Positions 1 to 12,500 of a DNA stretch of 64,000 bases are shown here, piece by piece (positions within the stretch are counted from its first letter, which is position 1; the number at the start of each line of letters is the position of its first letter). Under the pieces are notes generated by a model that was given only the letters and a program-made list of their open reading frames with translations, ran no database searches and was not told the origin of the DNA. Position numbers and translations under genes: made by a program. Source of the DNA: Lysobacter enzymogenes (lineage in GTDB: Bacteria; Pseudomonadota; Gammaproteobacteria; Xanthomonadales; Xanthomonadaceae); assembly GCF_017355525.1 (NCBI RefSeq), contig NZ_CP067395.1, positions 2,542,001 through 2,606,000 of the forward strand, given 5' to 3'.

Positions 1-227
1 TTTTCCTGCGGCAGGAACCGGGTCAGCGGCATCACCGTGCCGTCGGGATTCGGGGCCACGCCGACATCGAGCGCGAACAGCGTCAATCCCTGCGTTTCGA
101 CCTGCGCGCTTCCGGTGCTGCTCGCAGCCGCAGCAACGACTTGAGGCTTATCGGTCTGCCTGTCGCAACCGGCGCTCAGCACTGCGGCTGTCAATGCAGT
201 CAAAAGAACTGGAACCGATCTGATCAT
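1..227 (-). CDS. Lipoprotein, 5' part only (runs off the window edge)
   Basis: The first 75 codons of a minus-strand gene are visible, starting at the ATG at 225-227. The peptide begins with a lipoprotein signal (hydrophobic stretch from residue 5, lipobox LSAGC with Cys21). After an Ala/Ser-rich linker comes LTLFALDVGVAPNPDGT, which is nearly identical to the same part of the complete lipoprotein at 14809-15333 (also Cys21). The two are clear paralogues. In the complete copy, the lipoprotein precedes a giant repeat protein and an RHS protein, so by inference a second such module continues beyond the left edge. Function is unknown; the protein would be anchored in a membrane facing the periplasm or the surface. 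Confidence 0.85.
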   Translation of the reverse strand, partial: MIRSVPVLLTALTAAVLSAGCDRQTDKPQVVAAAASSTGSAQVETQGLTLFALDVGVAPNPDGTVMPLTRFLPQE

Positions 228-618
228 TGGTCTGGGCTCTCCCGAACGATCCAAGTCTGCGTTATCGCATCGACTCCGACAAAATCTCAAGACATAACCG
301 GGACGCACTTTATCCGCATGCACATATAAAACGTGCTTCCCGCGAGCATAGAAGACCAAGAAAATCCAGGGATCTAGCCTCTCGACCGCGCTCGTCGCAC
401 TCAACCTGCGCCATGACGTCAAGGCCGATTGCGAACTTCCTCCACGAGCCTGCACGACGTTCGCGTCAGAAGCAGCAGGCGCGCCAGTCCTCAGTCGCGC
501 TCCGGGCCCATCAACGCTGCACGCGAATCGAAATGCATCAAATCGCGCCAGCACAGCCTGACTTTCGCAAAATCAGAATCAAGCGCACCGCAAAGGCACA
601 CCGCTCACGCAACCGCTT
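228..618. other. Intergenic region upstream of the partial lipoprotein
   Basis: No convincing gene is present. The part nearest the lipoprotein start (about 240-380) is clearly less GC-rich than its surroundings and includes an ATATAAAA tract inside a GCAC...GTGC inverted repeat near 338-354, so it probably holds the promoter. The Clp-like site found upstream of the paralogous lipoprotein was not found here. Confidence 0.4.
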
Positions 619-960
619 TCAACGAGACTTGAAGTAGCCGACCCGCTTGAGCTGTCCCAGATAACGCCGCCGGAACGACGACACGCCCGGAATCAGCGAC
701 AGCAGGAAGCACGCCACGAACCAGATCACGAACCCGTCGCGCTCGCGCATCGCCGTGCGCCATGGCCCGTACTCGAACAGCGCAAGGAACGGCAGAAACA
801 CCACGACAGCGAATGCGAGGTACGCCAGCAGCCCCAGCAGCACGCGCAACGGACCAGGCGCTCGCGCGGCCGCGAGCAAGGCATTGGCGTATCCCGCCAG
901 GAGCGCCGGCCAGGCCAGCGCCCACAAGGCGAAGTACAGCGGTACAGCCAACCAGATCAA
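619..960 (-). CDS. Small hydrophobic membrane protein following the RHS gene; candidate immunity protein
   Basis: The protein has 113 residues and starts with TTG at 958-960, supported by a GGAGGT Shine-Dalgarno at 965-970. It is very hydrophobic, with about three membrane spans: residues 1-30, a segment near 38-62, and one near 78-93. A basic tail follows (FRRRYLGQLKRVGYFKSR). It lies 28 bp downstream of the RHS gene on the same strand, the position where RHS and other polymorphic toxins usually carry a small cognate immunity gene. No family is recognised. The immunity role is inferred from position and from the hydrophobic glycine-rich RHS tip; an unrelated DUF-type membrane protein is equally possible. 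Confidence 0.6.
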   Translation of the reverse strand: MIWLAVPLYFALWALAWPALLAGYANALLAAARAPGPLRVLLGLLAYLAFAVVVFLPFLALFEYGPWRTAMRERDGFVIWFVACFLLSLIPGVSSFRRRYLGQLKRVGYFKSR

Positions 961-988
961 TTCGACCTCCCGATCCGCAGCCTCGGAC

Positions 989-3900
989 TCAACGACCGTA
1001 ACGCTGGCCCGCGGCGGCGCCGCCCAACTCGCCGCCGCCGACGATCGCGCCCTCGGCGATGGCGCCGATGGTGCGTCCGTTGGCGTAACTCAGATTGCTG
1101 GAGCCGACCACGCTGCCGATCACCGGCCGCCGAATCGGATCGATGAACCGGCTGAGCCAGTGATTCAACGGTCCTCCCGCCGCACCGCCGAGAGCGGCGC
1201 CGCCGACGGCCCACCAATCGTAGTTGCAGGGGTTGGTGTAATCCTTGCCGCTGGCGGCATTGCCCAATCCTTGGCCGAGCAGGCTGGCGGCAGCCGCGCC
1301 GGCCGCGCCGCCGGCCCAGTGCGCCGCGAAGGGATTGACTGCGCCGACCAGGCCGCCGGCGGCGGCTCCGAGCAACGCGCCCTTCCAGCCGCCGGAAATA
1401 TAGCCGCCGATGCCGCCGGCGATCGCGCCGTAAATCGCACCCGGCACGCCGAAGTGACCGGTCGGATCGACATTGACGATCGGATTGCCGGCCACGTAGG
1501 CGTAGGTGTTGACTCCGCCCGCCAGGCCGATCGGGTCTTCGCTGATGAAACGTCCCATGCCGGGGTGGTAATAGCGAGCGCGGTAGTAATACAAACCGCT
1601 TTCGTCGCGTTCGCGCCCCGCGTACTGGTACGGGTTGTCGAAGCTGCTCTGACTCGCCTGAGTCTGTCCGTACGGGGTGTAGTCGTAGCGTTGCACCACC
1701 GCGCCGGCCGCATCGCTCAAGGCCTTGGTGCTGCCCAGAGCGTCGGACAGGTAGTAGGTGCGCCCGGAGGCTTCGCTGCGGGCGAAACGCTCGTCCATCG
1801 CCAGGCCGGTCAATATGCCGGTCACGCGACTGCCGCGCGCCTCCTGCACCGTGTCCAGGCCGTCGTAAAGGTATTGCACGGTCTGGCCGTTCTCGGTCTT
1901 GCCGATGCGGCGCCCCAACGGGTCGTATTCGAAGCTCGCGACCGTTTGCCCGCCTTGCTGAATGCTGGTCAGCTGCTCGCGGCTGTTCCAGACGTACGTG
2001 CGGCTGCCGTCGCCGACCAGATTGCCGTCGTCGTCGTAGCTCAGGACCTGGCCGAGGAAACGGATCTGGCGATGGTTGTCGTCGAACGCGTTGCCGTCGC
2101 TGGCCGCCGGCAGCAGGCTGTTGGCCCACGAGCCGGTCTGCGCTATCCGCTGGCCGACGCGGTCGTAGCCGTATCCGATGCTGCCGAGAACGGTGCCGTC
2201 GGCCTTGGCGTAGGCGAGCCCGATCAGGTCGTTGGCGTCGTTGAACGAGTAGCCGGCGACCACCGCGTTCGGCAGCGTCATGCTCTTGCGCCGGCCGATC
2301 TCGTCGTAGTCGAACGCGATGGTTTCGCTGCCCTGGATGATGCGCCGCAATTGGTCGGCATCGTCGTAGCGATACTCGACCTTGGCCTGGCTTCCGGCGG
2401 TCATGCCGATGCGGCGCCCGGCGGCGTCGTACTCGTAGATCACACTGCCGGCGGCGCCGCTTTCCATGCGCAAGCGGTCGAAATCGTCGTACTCCCAGCT
2501 CAAGCTGCCGGCGGCGGAATCGACCAGGCGCTTGCGCCGGTCCACCGCATCGTAGGTCAGCGTCTGCACGCTGCCGTCGCCGAAAGTGAAGGTCTGCGGA
2601 CGTCCGAGCGCATCGTAGGCGATGGCCGTGGTCTGGCCCTTGCGGTTCTTGTAGGACTTGACCCGGTCGCCGTCGAAGTAACTCCAGAACTCGGCGCGAT
2701 CCAGGCCGTCGCGCCGCTCCTTCAGGCGGTCGCGTTCGTCGTAGACGTAGGTGATGCCGTTGCCGTGCGGCTGCAGGATCGCGGTGACGTTGCCGTTGTT
2801 GTCGTAACTCAGCTCGGTCGCCTGCCGCTGCGGATCGACGACCTTGCGCACCCGGTCGTTGTGGTCGAACTCGCGACGGCTGATGCGCCCGTCGGCATCG
2901 CGCATCACGATCAGCCGGCCGAGCGTGTCGTACGCCATGCCGGTGGCCCGTCCCATCGGATCGACCACTGCCGTGAGCTCGCCGCCCTCATAACGGAAGG
3001 TGGCGGTATAGCCCTTGGCGTCGGTGATCGCCAGCGGCTGGCCCGACGCGTTGCAGCGGATATCGGTGCTGCGTTGCAGGGGATCGGTGATGCGGCTGAG
3101 GCAGCCTTCGATGTATTCGAGCGTAGTGACGCGGCTCAAGGCGTCGGTCACGCTGCGCAATTGTCCGTCGCCGTAGTAGGACATCTGGACCGTCTGCGCT
3201 TTGTCCGTGCCGGCCATGACCGTCTGCCGGGTCACCTGGCCCGCCGCGTTGTACTGGTATTCGGTCTTGCGGCCCAACGGATCGGTGCGGACCTTGACCT
3301 GGCCCGACGCATAGCGTTCGAACAGGTAGGTCTGCGCCTGGTCGGTGCCGTAGCCATAGGTGTCGCTGATCGGATACGGCGTCGCGTTCTCGTCGAACAC
3401 CACCCGCCGCTTCACGCCGTCCGGACGCGTCACCAACGACGCCAGATGGCCTTCCGGCGTATTGCTGTAGGCGAACGTGTACACGCTGTTGTCCGCCAGC
3501 GTCTGCTTGCTGATCCGACCGATCCAGCTGCCGTACTTGGGATACTCGTTGAAGACCACGCGATGGCCGCGCCGGTCGGTCACCGATTCCATCACGTGCT
3601 GCATCAGGTAGGTGCCGAACTGCTTATGCGCCTTGGCGTACAGGCAGAACCGCGGATCGACGTTGATGCCGGACGGGCACACGTCGAAATCGTCGGCGAA
3701 ACTGCTGGTGATGTAAGCATAGCGCTGCGTCGTCAGATCCGGATACGTCACCGTAGACAGCAGGCCCTTGTCGTTGTAGTCGTAGCTCCAGGTCCGGCCG
3801 GTGTGGTCCTTGACGGTCTTGATCCGGTTCTGCGCGTCGTAGGTGAAATTCACCATGCGCCCGTTCGGCGATACCAACTGGCTCAGCAAGCCGGCGTTGT

Positions 3901-6478
3901 AGACCAGCCGGGTCTGGTTGCCGAACCGGTCCTGCACCCACTGCAGGCGGGTGTTGTTATAGCTGCCGAACTGCATCTGCGAGCCGTCGCGCAAGGTCAC
4001 GCGGTAGGCGCGGCCGTACGGCTGCTCGGGATCGGAGTCGAAGATCGAACGCATCACCGCGCCGGCGAACTGCGAACGCGATCCGTTCTGGCGCCATTCG
4101 CCCTGCGCGCCGCTGCCGGACAATCGGTCGAACTGCACCGCCGAGCCGTTCGGCAACACCATGCGGATCGCTGCGTAATCGTCGCCGGTGCGCTGCAGGT
4201 AGTGACCGTAGCCCAACGACATGCCCAGACCGAACTCGCGCTTGACCATGTCGCGCGGGCGGTAATGCCGCTCGACCGTCAGCGGCACCACGTCGTTGAT
4301 CGTCACATCGGTGTCGGCGTAGATGAAATCGCCGGTGTGCAAGTCGACCGGGTCGCCCTCGCTGCCCGCGCCGCCGCCCTTGGCGGCCTGATCGGCGCAG
4401 CCCGGATCGGGACAATTGCCGTCCTGATCCGGCGGCATGCCCTCCTTCGGCGGAGGATCGTTGTTCGGCACGCTGTACATGCCGCCCATCGTCTGGTGCA
4501 GCGCGACGCCGCGCTCGGGTTCGAACTGGCGCCCGTCGGCCGAGACCGTGCCCTGGCCGTACACCCGCCAGCCTTCGCGCGGGTCGTAGATCCAGAAGTC
4601 CGCCAGCGTCCCCGCCGGCTTGCGGTCGTAGTTCGGGTAGTACACGCGGATGCCGCCCGACGCGGCCGGGGTCAGGCCCTGCACCTGGGCGCCGCCCGGT
4701 TCCAGGGTGAACGCCATCGGGTGGTTCTCTTTGACCGGGAACGGCGCGCGGTTGACCGGCGTCGGCACGATCGCCAGTTCGGTCACCAGTTGGCCCTTGC
4801 GGTCGCGGATCACCGCGCCGGCAGGGATCCGCAGCTCCAAGCCCGGCATGTCCGGGTGGCCGATGCGCATCTCCTGCTTCAGCGGCGAGGCGATCTTGAT
4901 CTTGTCGCGCGCGGTGATGCGCGGCAGGTGCAGCAGGTAGTTCAGTTCGGTCAGCTTGCCTTTCGCCACGCGCACGCCGACCACGAACTGGCCGTATTCG
5001 GCCTGCGCGGTGTTGGCGCTGCTGCCGTCGACGTACAGTTCCTGCCAACCGGCCGCGGCGTCGAGCAGGGTGAACCAACCGTCGGCGTCGGTACGCGCCT
5101 TGTGCGCGCCGATGCTGACTTCGACGTTCGCGACCGGTTGTTCGTCGACGCGCACGACGCGGCCGCGCACGACGGTCACGCCGTAAAGCGCCGCGGTCTT
5201 GGCCATCGACGGGTTCGGCGTCGGCGCCTGATCCGGCGTGTAGATGCGCCAGCGGCTGTCGGTATTGTCGGCGCCGGGGGACCACACGCCGTCCTTGAGT
5301 TCGCCGCGCGCGCGGCACGGGGCGTACCAGGCGCCCTTTTGTACGCAACGGCGCGCGTCTTCGTCGCCGGTGATCTGCACGTCGGTCGGCGTCGTCGCCG
5401 GCGTCTGCTCCGCGTTCAAGGCCGCGGTGCGGAAGTCGATCGCAACGGTCGCCAGCGGCTGGCCGTTGCGGCCGCGCACGCCGTCGATCAGCAGGGTGTA
5501 CGGCGAATCGGGGAACAGCGCCTGCTGCGGGGTCACGAAGGCGAGACGGCCGCCTTCGGCGGGCACCACCTTGGCGACGGTGCGGCCGCCGGGGCCGAAC
5601 AGGACCACGCTGCTGGCGTTGACTTCGTTGGCTTGCAGCGGCTGGGTGAAGCGCAGCCACAGGCGGCCGTCGGGGGCCACGTTCTGCGCTTTCGCTGCGG
5701 GCCACGAGGCGGCGAGCACCGGCGCCGACTTGGCGGCGTCGGCGGCGCGCGCAACCGGCGCAGTTGCAGCGAAGCTTTGCGTTTGCGGATCGAAGCGCGC
5801 GTCGCCGCCCACGCGGCGGCCTTGCGCATCGACGCCGCCAGTCAAACGCACGCTGCCGTCGGCGTCCAGCGCGCCGGCATGGCCCAGGCGCGGCGGCGTC
5901 CACGCGCCGCCGACGATCTGCACCGCGTCGTCGCGCGAATCCCACAATTCGGCTTTCGCGACACCGGCCACGCCCGGCGTCCAGCCACCGCTGAGCAGCA
6001 GGCGGCCGTCGCTGAGCAAAGTCGCCGCATGGCCGGCGCGCGGCGCCAGGCCCGGCAGCTGCGCCGCCGTCAGCGTCTGCGTCGCCGGATCGAACCACAG
6101 GCCTTCGATGTGCACTTGCCCGGTCGCGTCGACGCCGCCCCAGACCAGCACCCGGCCGTCGGCGAGCACGCTGACGCTGGCCAGCCGGCGCGGCGAACCC
6201 AGCGGCCAATGCCTTACCTGGCTGCCTTGCGCATCGTCGCGGCGCAGGCTCAGGCCGCGGCCGTCGCGTTCGAGCACCAGCCAGCGCCCGTCCGGCAACT
6301 GCGCGCGCGCTTCGCGCGACTGCAGCGCCAACTGCTGCGACAACGACACCGGCAGCGGCTCCAGCGCCGCGCCGACGTCGCCCGGCCGCAGCGACACCGC
6401 GCCCAGCGACAGGCCCAGTGCCAGCGCCATCGCACCGATGCGCCAGTTCTTGCGCGTTCCTTGCTCGATACGGTTCAT
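989..6478 (-). CDS. RHS/YD-repeat protein with Kelch-like N-terminus and glycine-rich C-terminal tip
   Basis: The protein has 1829 residues. The start is the ATG at 6476-6478, with an ACAGGAAA ribosome site nine bases upstream; an in-frame ATG 14 codons earlier lacks support. A signal peptide (residues 1-37) is followed by Kelch-like blades (about 60-240, repeated [15 protein letters not shown] motifs), an SbsA-type Ig-like domain (about 250-350), a carboxypeptidase-regulatory-like fold (about 438-490) and a DUF6531-like RHS entry domain (about 709-780, VDLHTGDF). Many YD repeats then lead to the RHS core, which ends in [14 protein letters not shown] and DPTG near residue 1674. The remaining 155 residues are rich in Gly/Ala and hydrophobic. 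RHS shells are known to encapsulate C-terminal toxins. Here the tip matches no nuclease or deaminase motif I know, and its function is unknown. The gene lies 49 bp after the giant repeat protein, probably in one operon. Confidence 0.9.
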   Translation of the reverse strand: MNRIEQGTRKNWRIGAMALALGLSLGAVSLRPGDVGAALEPLPVSLSQQLALQSREARAQLPDGRWLVLERDGRGLSLRRDDAQGSQVRHWPLGSPRRLASVSVLADGRVLVWGGVDATGQVHIEGLWFDPATQTLTAAQLPGLAPRAGHAATLLSDGRLLLSGGWTPGVAGVAKAELWDSRDDAVQIVGGAWTPPRLGHAGALDADGSVRLTGGVDAQGRRVGGDARFDPQTQSFAATAPVARAADAAKSAPVLAASWPAAKAQNVAPDGRLWLRFTQPLQANEVNASSVVLFGPGGRTVAKVVPAEGGRLAFVTPQQALFPDSPYTLLIDGVRGRNGQPLATVAIDFRTAALNAEQTPATTPTDVQITGDEDARRCVQKGAWYAPCRARGELKDGVWSPGADNTDSRWRIYTPDQAPTPNPSMAKTAALYGVTVVRGRVVRVDEQPVANVEVSIGAHKARTDADGWFTLLDAAAGWQELYVDGSSANTAQAEYGQFVVGVRVAKGKLTELNYLLHLPRITARDKIKIASPLKQEMRIGHPDMPGLELRIPAGAVIRDRKGQLVTELAIVPTPVNRAPFPVKENHPMAFTLEPGGAQVQGLTPAASGGIRVYYPNYDRKPAGTLADFWIYDPREGWRVYGQGTVSADGRQFEPERGVALHQTMGGMYSVPNNDPPPKEGMPPDQDGNCPDPGCADQAAKGGGAGSEGDPVDLHTGDFIYADTDVTINDVVPLTVERHYRPRDMVKREFGLGMSLGYGHYLQRTGDDYAAIRMVLPNGSAVQFDRLSGSGAQGEWRQNGSRSQFAGAVMRSIFDSDPEQPYGRAYRVTLRDGSQMQFGSYNNTRLQWVQDRFGNQTRLVYNAGLLSQLVSPNGRMVNFTYDAQNRIKTVKDHTGRTWSYDYNDKGLLSTVTYPDLTTQRYAYITSSFADDFDVCPSGINVDPRFCLYAKAHKQFGTYLMQHVMESVTDRRGHRVVFNEYPKYGSWIGRISKQTLADNSVYTFAYSNTPEGHLASLVTRPDGVKRRVVFDENATPYPISDTYGYGTDQAQTYLFERYASGQVKVRTDPLGRKTEYQYNAAGQVTRQTVMAGTDKAQTVQMSYYGDGQLRSVTDALSRVTTLEYIEGCLSRITDPLQRSTDIRCNASGQPLAITDAKGYTATFRYEGGELTAVVDPMGRATGMAYDTLGRLIVMRDADGRISRREFDHNDRVRKVVDPQRQATELSYDNNGNVTAILQPHGNGITYVYDERDRLKERRDGLDRAEFWSYFDGDRVKSYKNRKGQTTAIAYDALGRPQTFTFGDGSVQTLTYDAVDRRKRLVDSAAGSLSWEYDDFDRLRMESGAAGSVIYEYDAAGRRIGMTAGSQAKVEYRYDDADQLRRIIQGSETIAFDYDEIGRRKSMTLPNAVVAGYSFNDANDLIGLAYAKADGTVLGSIGYGYDRVGQRIAQTGSWANSLLPAASDGNAFDDNHRQIRFLGQVLSYDDDGNLVGDGSRTYVWNSREQLTSIQQGGQTVASFEYDPLGRRIGKTENGQTVQYLYDGLDTVQEARGSRVTGILTGLAMDERFARSEASGRTYYLSDALGSTKALSDAAGAVVQRYDYTPYGQTQASQSSFDNPYQYAGRERDESGLYYYRARYYHPGMGRFISEDPIGLAGGVNTYAYVAGNPIVNVDPTGHFGVPGAIYGAIAGGIGGYISGGWKGALLGAAAGGLVGAVNPFAAHWAGGAAGAAAASLLGQGLGNAASGKDYTNPCNYDWWAVGGAALGGAAGGPLNHWLSRFIDPIRRPVIGSVVGSSNLSYANGRTIGAIAEGAIVGGGELGGAAAGQRYGR

Positions 6479-6527
6479 CGTTCGTTTTCCTGTATCCGAA
6501 GTCCGCCGTCGCCGCCGCAAGCCGCGG

Positions 6528-9500
6528 TCACGGCGAAGTCACCGTCAATTGCGCGCCGACCTTGGCGCCGTAGTTCGCATCGACCTGCACCAGGTAGTTG
6601 CCGCTGTCCGGCAGGTTCGGCAGCGTCATCGCGGTGCCGGTGCGGGTGTAGGTCTGCTTGAACAACGCGCCGCCGGGCCGGTAGACCGAGTAGTACACGT
6701 CGCGGTTGGCCGGGTCGGTGGTCTGCGATGCGACCGTCAGCGTCAACGACTGGCCCGCGGTCGCGGCGAGATTCAGCGCCGCGTTCTGGCCGGCGCGGTT
6801 CAGCGCCAGCGTGAACGGCGTAGCCAGCGACAAGGTGCCGGTGGCGTCGCGGCTCAGCGTCACCTTGTAGCTGGCCGTACCGTCGCCGCCGCTCGGCGGC
6901 ACCGCGAAGATGCTGTAGGTGCCGGCCGGCAGGTTCGGCAGGTCCAGCTCGCAGCCGCCGTACTGCGCGTAGCAGTTTTCGGAAACCAGCAGGGTGCCGT
7001 TGGGGCGGTACACGTACAGCGCGACGTTGCTGGTCGAGCCCGGAGTGACCAGATCGCTGAGGCCGAGGCCGAGGCTGGCGCCCTGCGCGACCGCGACCGT
7101 GTAGTAGGAGCGGTCCCACGCCGCCGCGCTCGTGTGCGACACCACCGCGCCGTCGACGCTGAGGCCGGCGCCGCTGGACAGTTCCAGACGCGAGCTCGAG
7201 GTCATGCCGTAATCGGCGTCGACGAACAGGCTGTACTGGCCGGCGACCGGCAGGCTGGCGAGGTTGATCGCCAGACCGTTGGTCGCATAGCTCTGTTGCA
7301 GCAAGCTGCCGTCGGGCTTGTAGACCGTGTAGTAGACGTTGCGCACGGTCGGCGCGATCGCCAGGTTCGAGGCCTTGATCGCGAGGTTCTGGCCGACCGC
7401 GCCGGCGAAGGCGAAGCGTCCGTTCTGGCCGCGGCGGCCGAGGTTCAGCGAGATCGGCGCATCCGGCGCCAGGGTCGCGGCGACGTCGGCGCTGAGCGTG
7501 GTCTTGAAGCTCATCGTGCCGGCGGCCCCGCTCGGCGGGACGGCGATGATGCTGTAGGTGCCGGCCGGCAGGTTCGGCAGGTCGATCTCGCAGCCGCCGT
7601 ACTGCGCGTAGCAGTTTTCGTAGGCGAGCTGGGTGCCGTTCGGGCGGTACACGTACAGCGTGACGTTGTTGGTCGAGCCCGGCGTGAGCAGATCGCTGAG
7701 GCCGAGGCCGAGGTTGGCGCCCTGCGCCACCGCGACCGTGTAGTAGGCCCGCTGCCACGACGCCGCGCTGCTGTACTCGGCCGGCGCGCCGTCGACGCTG
7801 AGGCCGTCGCCGGTGTCGAGCTCGACCTGCGCGGTCGAGGTCATGCCGTAGTCGGCGTCGACGAACAGCGTGTACTGGCCGCTGACCGGCAGGTTGGCCA
7901 GGTTGAGGCTCAGGCCGCTGGTCGAATACGACGACAGCAAGCTGCTGCCGTCGGGCTTGTAGACGGTGTAGTAGACGTTGCGCACGGTCGGCGCGACCGC
8001 GATGTTGGAGATGTTGACCGCGACCGTCTGCCCGGCCGTGCCGGCGAAGCTCAAGCGCGCGTTCTGGCCGCGCTGGGCGATGTCGAGGTTCAGCGGCGCG
8101 TTCGGCGTCAAAGTGCCGGCGACGTCGGCGCTGAGCGTGGTCTTGAAGCTCATCGTGCCGCTGGGACCGCTCGGCGGGACCACGATCGCGCTGTAGGTGC
8201 CGGCCGGCAGGTTCGGCAGGTCGATCTCGCAGCCGTTGTACTGCGCGTAGCAGTTCTCGTAGACGAGCTGGGTGCCGTTCGGGCGATAGACGTACAGGCC
8301 GACGTTGTTGGTCGAGCCCGGCGTCACCAGATCGCTGAGGCCGAGGCCGAGGTTCGCGCCCTGCGCCACGGTGAAGGTGAAGTAAGCCCGCTGCCACGGC
8401 GCGGCGCTGCTGTATTCGGCCGGAGCGCCGCCGACGCTGAGGCCGTCGCCGGTGTCGAGCTCGACCTGCGCGGTCGAGGTCATGCCGTAGTCGGCGTCGA
8501 CGAACAGCGTGTACTGGCCGGTCGCCGGCAGATTCGGCAGGTTGAGGCTCAGGCCGCTGGTCGAGTACGACGACAGCAAGCTGCTGCCGTCGGGCTTGTA
8601 GACCGTGTAGTAGACGTTGCGCACGGTCGGCGCGACCGCGATGTTGGAGACGTTGACCGCGACCGTCTGCCCGGCGGTGCCGGCGAAATTCAGGCGTGCG
8701 TTCTGGCCGCGCTTGGCGATGTCGAGGTTCAACGGCACGTTCGGCGACAGGCTGCCGGCGACATCGGGGCTGAGCGTGGTCTTGAAGCTCATCGTGCCGG
8801 CGGTGCCGCTCGGCGGCACGGCGATGATGCTGTAGGTGCCGGCCGGCAGGTTCGGCAGGTCGATCTCGCAGCCGCCGTACTGCGCGTAGCAGTTCTCGTA
8901 AACGAGCTGGGTGCCGTTCGGGCGGTACACGTACAGCGCGACGTTGTTGGTCGAGCCCGGCGTGACCAGATCGCTGAGGCCGAGGCCGAGGTTGGCGCCC
9001 TGCTCCACGCTGAAAGTGAAGTAGGCGCGCTGCCATGGCGCCGCGCTGCTGTACTCGGCCGGCGCGCCGCCGACGCTGAGGCCGTCGCCGGTGTCGAGCT
9101 CGACCTGCGAAGTCGCGGTGTTGCCGTACTCCGGATCGACGAACAGCGTGTACTGCCCGCTGGTCGGCAGGTTCGGCAGATTCAGGCTCAGGCCGGTGGT
9201 CGAGTACGACGACAGCAGGGTCGCGCCGTCGGGCTTGTAGACCGTGTAGTAGACGTTGCGCACGCCCGGCGCGGTGACGATGTTGGAGGCGTTGACCGCG
9301 ACCGTCTGCCCGGCCGTGCCGGCGAAGCTCAAGCGTGCGTTCTGGCCGCGCTGGGCGAGGTTGAGGTTCAGCGGCGCGTTCGCCGACAGGGTGCCGGCGA
9401 CATCGGGGCTCAGCGTGGTCTTGAAGCTCATCGTGCCGGTGGCCCCGCTCGGCGGGACGGCGATGATGCTGTAGGTGCCGGCCGGCAGGTTCGGCAGGTC

Positions 9501-12500
9501 GATCTCGCAGCCGTTGTACTGCGCGTAGCAGTTCTCGGAGGCGAGCTGGGTGCCGTTCGGACGGTACACGTACAGCGCGACGTTGTTGGTCGAACCCGGC
9601 GTGACCAGATCGCTGAGGCCGAGGCCGAGGTTCGCGCCCTGCTCCGCGGTGAAGGTGAAGTAGGCCCGCTGCCACGGCGCGGCGCTGCTGTACTCGGCCG
9701 GCGCGCCGCCGACGCTGAGGCCGTCGCCGGTGTCGAGTTCGACTTGCGCGGTCGAGGTCATGCCGTAGTCGGCGTCGACGAACAGCGTGTACTGGCCGGT
9801 CGCCGGCAGGTTCGACAGGTTCAGGCTCAGGCCGCTGGTCGAATAGGTCGAGGTCAGGGTGCTGCCGTCGGGCTTGTAGACGGTGTAGTAGACGTTGCGC
9901 ACGGTCGGCGCGACCGCGATGTTGGAAACGTTGACCGCGACCGTCTGCCCGGCGGTGCCGGCGAAGCTCAAGCGCCCGTTCTGAGCGCGTTGGGCGATGT
10001 TGAGGTTCAACGGCACGTTCGGCGCCAGGGTGGCAGCGAGATCCGGCGTCAGATGGGTCTTGAAGCTCATCGTGCCGTTGCCGCCGCTCGGCGGCACCGC
10101 AACCACGCTGTAGGTGCCGGCCGGCAGGTTCGGCAAGTCGATGTCGCAACCGTTGTACTGCGCGTAGCAGTACTCGTACGCCAACTGCGTACCGTTCGGA
10201 CGGTACACGTACAGGCCGACGTAGCTGGTCGAACCCGGCGTGACCACATCGCTGAGGCCGAGGCCGAGGTTGGCGCCCTGCTCCACGGTGAAGGTGAAAT
10301 AGGCGCGCTGCCACGGCGCCGCGCTGCTGTATTCGGCCGGTGCGCCGCCGATCGTCAGGCCTTCGCCGGTGTCGAGCTCGACCTGCGAGGTCGCGCTGTT
10401 GCCGTAGTCCGGATCGACGAACAGCGTGTACTGGCCGGTCGCCGGCAGGTTCGGCAGGTTCAGGCTCAGGCCGGTGGTCGAATAGGTCTGCGCCAGGGTG
10501 CTGCCGTCGGGCTTGTAGACGGTGTAGTAGACGTTGCGCACCGCCGGCGAGGTGAGGATGTTCGAGGCGTTGACCGCGACCGTCTGCCCGGCGGCGCCGG
10601 CGAAGTTCAGCCGCCCGTTCTGGCCGCGGCGGGCCAGGTTGAGGCTCAGCGGCGCGTTCGGCGCCAGGGTCGCGACGAGGTCGGCGCTGATCACCGCGTT
10701 GAAGCTCATCGTGCTGGCGCCGCTGCTCGGCGGCACCACGGTGACGCTGTAGGTGCCCGCCGGCAGGTTGACCAGATCCAGGTCGCAGCCGGCGTACTGC
10801 GCGTAGCAGTACTCGTAGGTCAGCTGGGTGCCGTTGGGCCGGTAGACGTAGACCGTCGCGCTGCTGGTCGTGCCCGGGGTGACGAAGTCGGTCAGGCCGA
10901 TGCCGAGGTTGGCGCCCTGCTCCGCGGTGAAGGTGAAGTACGCGTTCTGGCCCGGCGTCTGGGTGATGAAGCTGCCCGGATCGCCGTCCGGCGGGATCGT
11001 CTGGCTCTGGCCCGACACCAGCGACAAGCGCGCGCTGGTCTTGGCGCCGTAGTACGGATCGACGAACACCAGGTAATCGCCGCTGGCCGGCAGGTTGCGC
11101 AGGTTGAGGGTCAGCCCGGTCCGGGCCGTGCCGGTCTGCAGGCTGCTGCCGTCGGGCTTGTACACGGTGTAGGTCACATCGCGCGCGGCCGGGTCGCTGG
11201 TCTGGCCGGCGACGTTGAAGGCGAAGGTCTGCCCGGCTTCGGCGGCGAACTTGATCCGCGCGTTCTGGCCGCGGCGGTCGAGCACCAGGTCCACCGGCGT
11301 GTCGACCGACACGGTGCCGTTGAGATCGGCGCTGAGCACGGCCTGGAAGCTCATCGTGGCCGCGCCGCTCGGCGGCGCCACCATCACCGTGTAGTCGCCG
11401 GCCGGCAGGTTGGCGAGGTTGAGCTCGCAGCCGTTGTACTGCGCGTAGCAGTTTTGGTAAGTCAGCTGGGTGCCGTTGGGACGATAGACGTACATCGTCG
11501 CGCCGCTGGTGGTGCCCGGAGTCAGCAGATCGCTGAGGCCCAGGCCGAGGTTGGCGCCCTGTTCGGCGCTGAAGCCGAAATAGATGTTCTGGCCCGCGAC
11601 CTGGGTGGCGAAATTGCGCGGCTCCGCGCCGAGCTGGACCGTGCCGGTCTCGCCCGGCAACAGCACCGCCTGCATCTTGGCGGTTTCGCCGTAGTACGGA
11701 TCGACGAAGACCTCGTACTGGCCGGCCACCGGCAGGTTGCGCAGGTTCTGGGTCAGCGACGTGCGCGCGCTGCCCTGCTGCAACACGGTGCCGTCGGGCT
11801 TGTTGACGTAGTAGTAGACGTCGCGGTTGGCCGGCAGCGTGGTCTGGCCGGAGACGTTGAAGGCGAAGGTCTGGCCGGCTTCGGCGACGAAGCGCAGGCG
11901 CGCGTTCTCGCCGCGCTTGGTCAGGTCGAGGTTCAGCGGCGCGTTGATCGCCAGCGTCGCGGTCTGGTCCGTGCTCAGCGTCGCCTTGAACGCCATCGTC
12001 TGCGCGCCCGAAGCCGGCGGCGTCACGGTGACGTTGTAGGTGCCGTCGGTCGGGATCGTCAGGTTCAGATCGCAGCCGTTGTTCTGCGCGTAGCAGTACT
12101 CGTAGCTCAGCTGGGTGCCGTTGGGGCGGTAGACGTACAGGGTCGCGCCGCTGGTCGTGCCAGGCGTCAGCAGATCGCTCAGCGCCAGGCCGAGCTGGTC
12201 GCCCTGCTTGGCCGGGAAGCTGAAGTAGACGTTCTGGCCCGGCGTCTGGGTTTCGAATTCGCCGAGCGAACCGCCCGGATCGGGGCCGCCGACCACGCCG
12301 CTGACCAACTTGATCTGCGCCGCCGCGGTTTCGCCCTGGCCCGGATCCATGAAGACGTAGTAGTTGCCCGTGGCCGGCAGGTTCGGCAGGTTCAAGGTCA
12401 GCGCCGCGCGCGTGTTGCCTTGCTGCAGCACGGTGCCGTCGGGCTTGTAGACGGTGTAGTACACGTCGCGGCTGGCCGGCGCGGTGGTCTGCGCCGAGAC

